From CAIXDB01 sp038327915 (lineage in GTDB: Bacteria > Patescibacteriota > Minisyncoccia > Phycocordibacterales > DATDWN01), in assembly GCA_038327915.1 (NCBI GenBank), contig JBBQLO010000002.1, positions 1-50,454 on the forward strand: a stretch of 50,454 bases of DNA, in the 5' to 3' direction. The notes below the pieces were generated by a model that had not been told where the DNA came from, made no database searches, and saw only the letters and a program-made list of their open reading frames with translations. Position 1 is the first letter of the stretch. Every line of letters begins with the position of its first letter. Shown piece by piece: positions 49,004 through 50,454 of the stretch. The position numbers were made by a program, and so were the translations under genes.

Positions 49004-50200
49004 CTATTTAATAATTCCCAGCCTCCCAAGCGCCTGGAAAGTAAAAACAACTCCAATACACGTAATCACCAAAGAACTAGCCAGGGGAACGTATTTGAAA
49101 AAACGATTTGATCCGCTAAAACGAGAAAGAAATGGTTTCGCTAAAACTATGATTACTCCAATCCCAATAAGAACTCCAGCAAGACCAATACTAAATGCAA
49201 TTACAATAAAAATTCCAAATACAATTCTGTTCAAAGCAATTGCAATAAGAAGGACGACAAGTGCATCTGCACACGGGATGATTCCTCCAGATATGCCGAG
49301 CGACAAAAGGCTACCAAATGAAATTTCTGAATCCTTGCCATTCAGCCATCCTTTTACTTTTTGTAAAAGTCCGGTGTCGTGGGTATGACTATGGCCTCCA
49401 TGCGAATGTGCATGTCCATGACCGTGAGAATGTTCATGGCCGTGATGATTCTCGTGTTCGTGTGTATGTGTGTGTGGATGTTCGTGCAAATGTGTCGCGA
49501 CGAGTGGCTGCACATGAGTATGATGTTCTGGATATGGATGAGTGTGAGCAACTGTTTCCTTCCTCACCTTTGAAGTTTTAAATCTTCGAAAAAATGCTGA
49601 CGTCCCGATACTTACTATCATAAGGCCCGACAAAAGCGTCAACCAAGGAAAGAGAGTTTGAGGTAAAATATACTGAGATGCAAAAAGTGCAATAAGCCCA
49701 AGAAATATAACACTGGAAGTGTGAGTGATTGTAACAATAATTCCAAGAACAACAGCATCCCTCACTCGTCCTTTCGTACCTATAAGATATGCCCCGACCA
49801 TTGTTTTGCCATGACCAGGTGTGAGTGCGTGTAAAGCACCAAGTATAATCGAAAAAAAAATGGTAAATACCATAAAACCAAAACCCAAATTTGGTTGTCG
49901 TATGGCGTCTTTTAAATACTGACTTATGCGTGAACCACCAAAAGCATAGTTTGATCCTCCTGCATTAATTGCTTTAATAAGTTCTTCCGGAGTTTTATAC
50001 TTCTGTGCGACTTGCGGGTCATTCTGTTGAGCATAGTTTTGAATTTCAGCAGGAGTTGCGTTTGGATGATTTTTTACATAATTTAAAAGATCGGCTGGAA
50101 TAAGATCATCTGCAAATATTTTCTGTATGGAAAAAAAAGAAAAAAATGTAAAAAAAAGAATGAATAATACAAAACTATTTCGAATAAAATTTTGCTTCAT
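49004..50200 (-). CDS. NicO/RcnA-type nickel/cobalt transporter
   Basis: A 398-residue membrane protein with a signal peptide (residues 1-30) and a short outside region (LIPADLLNYVKNHPNATP). The NicO core has ALHALTPGHGKTMVGAYLIG near 130 and ISGGIIPCADALVVLLIAIA near 305. Between transmembrane segments 3 and 4 is a loop of about 60 residues packed with His (HTHTHEHENHHGHEHSHGHG), which should bind Ni or Co. Members export or import these metals. The TPR gene upstream ends one base before this start. Confidence 0.92.
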   Translation of the reverse strand: MKQNFIRNSFVLFILFFTFFSFFSIQKIFADDLIPADLLNYVKNHPNATPAEIQNYAQQNDPQVAQKYKTPEELIKAINAGGSNYAFGGSRISQYLKDAIRQPNLGFGFMVFTIFFSIILGALHALTPGHGKTMVGAYLIGTKGRVRDAVVLGIIVTITHTSSVIFLGLIALFASQYILPQTLFPWLTLLSGLMIVSIGTSAFFRRFKTSKVRKETVAHTHPYPEHHTHVQPLVATHLHEHPHTHTHEHENHHGHEHSHGHGHAHSHGGHSHTHDTGLLQKVKGWLNGKDSEISFGSLLSLGISGGIIPCADALVVLLIAIALNRIVFGIFIVIAFSIGLAGVLIGIGVIIVLAKPFLSRFSGSNRFFKYVPLASSLVITCIGVVFTFQALGRLGIIK

Positions 50201-50201
50201 A

Positions 50202-50454
50202 TTATAGATTTTTTAAAGCTTTATGTGCTTTGTTATATTGTAATATTGAAAAGTAAGGATTCTGTGCAATGGATTTTGCAAGTAACCTTTTTGCAACAAC
50301 TGTGTCCCCACTCCTGAGCGCAATAATCCCCTCGTGAAAAAGTATAAGAGGATCTGTCTCACCAAGCTGGAAAGCACTTGCTCTATATTGTATTGCGTTT
50401 GTTACATTTTCACTTATGTAGAAAGCCCATGCAAGATTATCTGCGGCATATACG
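50202..50454 (-). CDS. TPR-like repeat protein, C-terminal part
   Basis: The gene enters from the right edge of the window; 83 codons to TAA 50204-50202 are visible. Helical pairs such as ADNLAWAFYISEN, ILFHEGIIALRSGDTVVAK and LLAKSIAQNPYFSI fit tetratricopeptide repeats with alanine at the conserved spots. It is adjacent to and co-directional with the NicO gene, so it may work with it. Confidence 0.7.
   Translation of the reverse strand, partial: VYAADNLAWAFYISENVTNAIQYRASAFQLGETDPLILFHEGIIALRSGDTVVAKRLLAKSIAQNPYFSILQYNKAHKALKNL

Noticed and set aside
48987..49388. 133-codon forward frame opposite the NicO gene
   Set aside because: It is antisense to a clearly real transporter and has no domain features.
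49354..49581. Repetitive CATG/CACG-rich stretch as a possible repeat element
   Set aside because: It encodes the His-rich metal loop of the NicO protein; the repetition comes from His codons.
1..50454. CRISPR array, tRNA or rRNA genes
   Set aside because: No repeat-spacer pattern, cloverleaf arms or rRNA-like sequence was found by reading; a covariance search could still reveal a missed tRNA.

Overview
This 50.5 kb window is AT-rich bacterial DNA, densely packed with short genes on both strands. The content suggests a Patescibacteria/CPR genome, most likely Parcubacteria. The reasons are many tiny CPR-type hypothetical proteins, DUF5671 and type IV pilin-like genes, stand-alone envelope enzymes, a sigma region 4/HARE-HTH protein, few Shine-Dalgarno sequences and many start codons placed exactly at a predicted transcription start. 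TGA is a normal stop here (phr, uppP and the 31.5 kb gene end in TGA), so the UGA-recoded CPR lineages are unlikely. No rRNA, tRNA or CRISPR array was seen.

Layout. 0-0.4 kb: edge of an IS30-type transposase gene and a small ORF. 0.5-10.6 kb is dominated by DNA damage response: a lexA-dinB operon, two photolyase-family genes with a DUF2256 protein, and a second lexA preceded by a 75-aa gene. Both lexA loci carry the same operator core, GAACGAGCGTTC. Among them lie a three-repeat Myb/SANT-like protein, a fasciclin protein, an HxlR/nitroreductase pair and two damaged genes. 10.7-14.6 kb: an acyltransferase, then a three-gene signalling operon (HTH-RsbRD-PAS-PAS histidine kinase, response regulator, lone HisKA-like protein) preceded by four 10-bp tandem repeats. 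14.6-24.8 kb: envelope genes (GH18, polysaccharide deacetylase, PG-binding protein, UppP, AI-2E exporter family, SGNH hydrolase, MscL with zinc ribbon, MsrB, MltG, a DUF8128-like protein). 24.8-28.6 kb: sigma-r4/HARE-HTH protein and LeuRS. 28.6-31.2 kb: a disturbed pilin region with a truncated NUDIX gene, a hairpin repeat at both ends and a frameshifted membrane protein. 31.4-33.9 kb: a heme-oxygenase-like oxidase, YchF, a gene remnant and a small hairpin-rich gene. 34.0-45.1 kb: a GH18/deacetylase/GT2 fusion of 1131 residues, a second MltG, G6P dehydrogenase, a GT-C-like protein, a GT2, an ABC permease/ATPase pair and a CFI-box surface protein. 45.2-50.5 kb: a MacAB-like export operon, a NicO-type metal transporter and the end of a TPR gene.

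How they fit together: the cell appears to have an SOS circuit with two LexA-type repressors, light-driven DNA repair, and a large set of enzymes for making, trimming and exporting surface glycans and peptidoglycan. The strongest unexplained signals are the paired SOS operators with small companion genes, the phased 10-bp repeats before the DNA-binding histidine kinase, a recurring -10/six-bases/ATG arrangement implying leaderless mRNAs, and the fused three-enzyme glycan protein.
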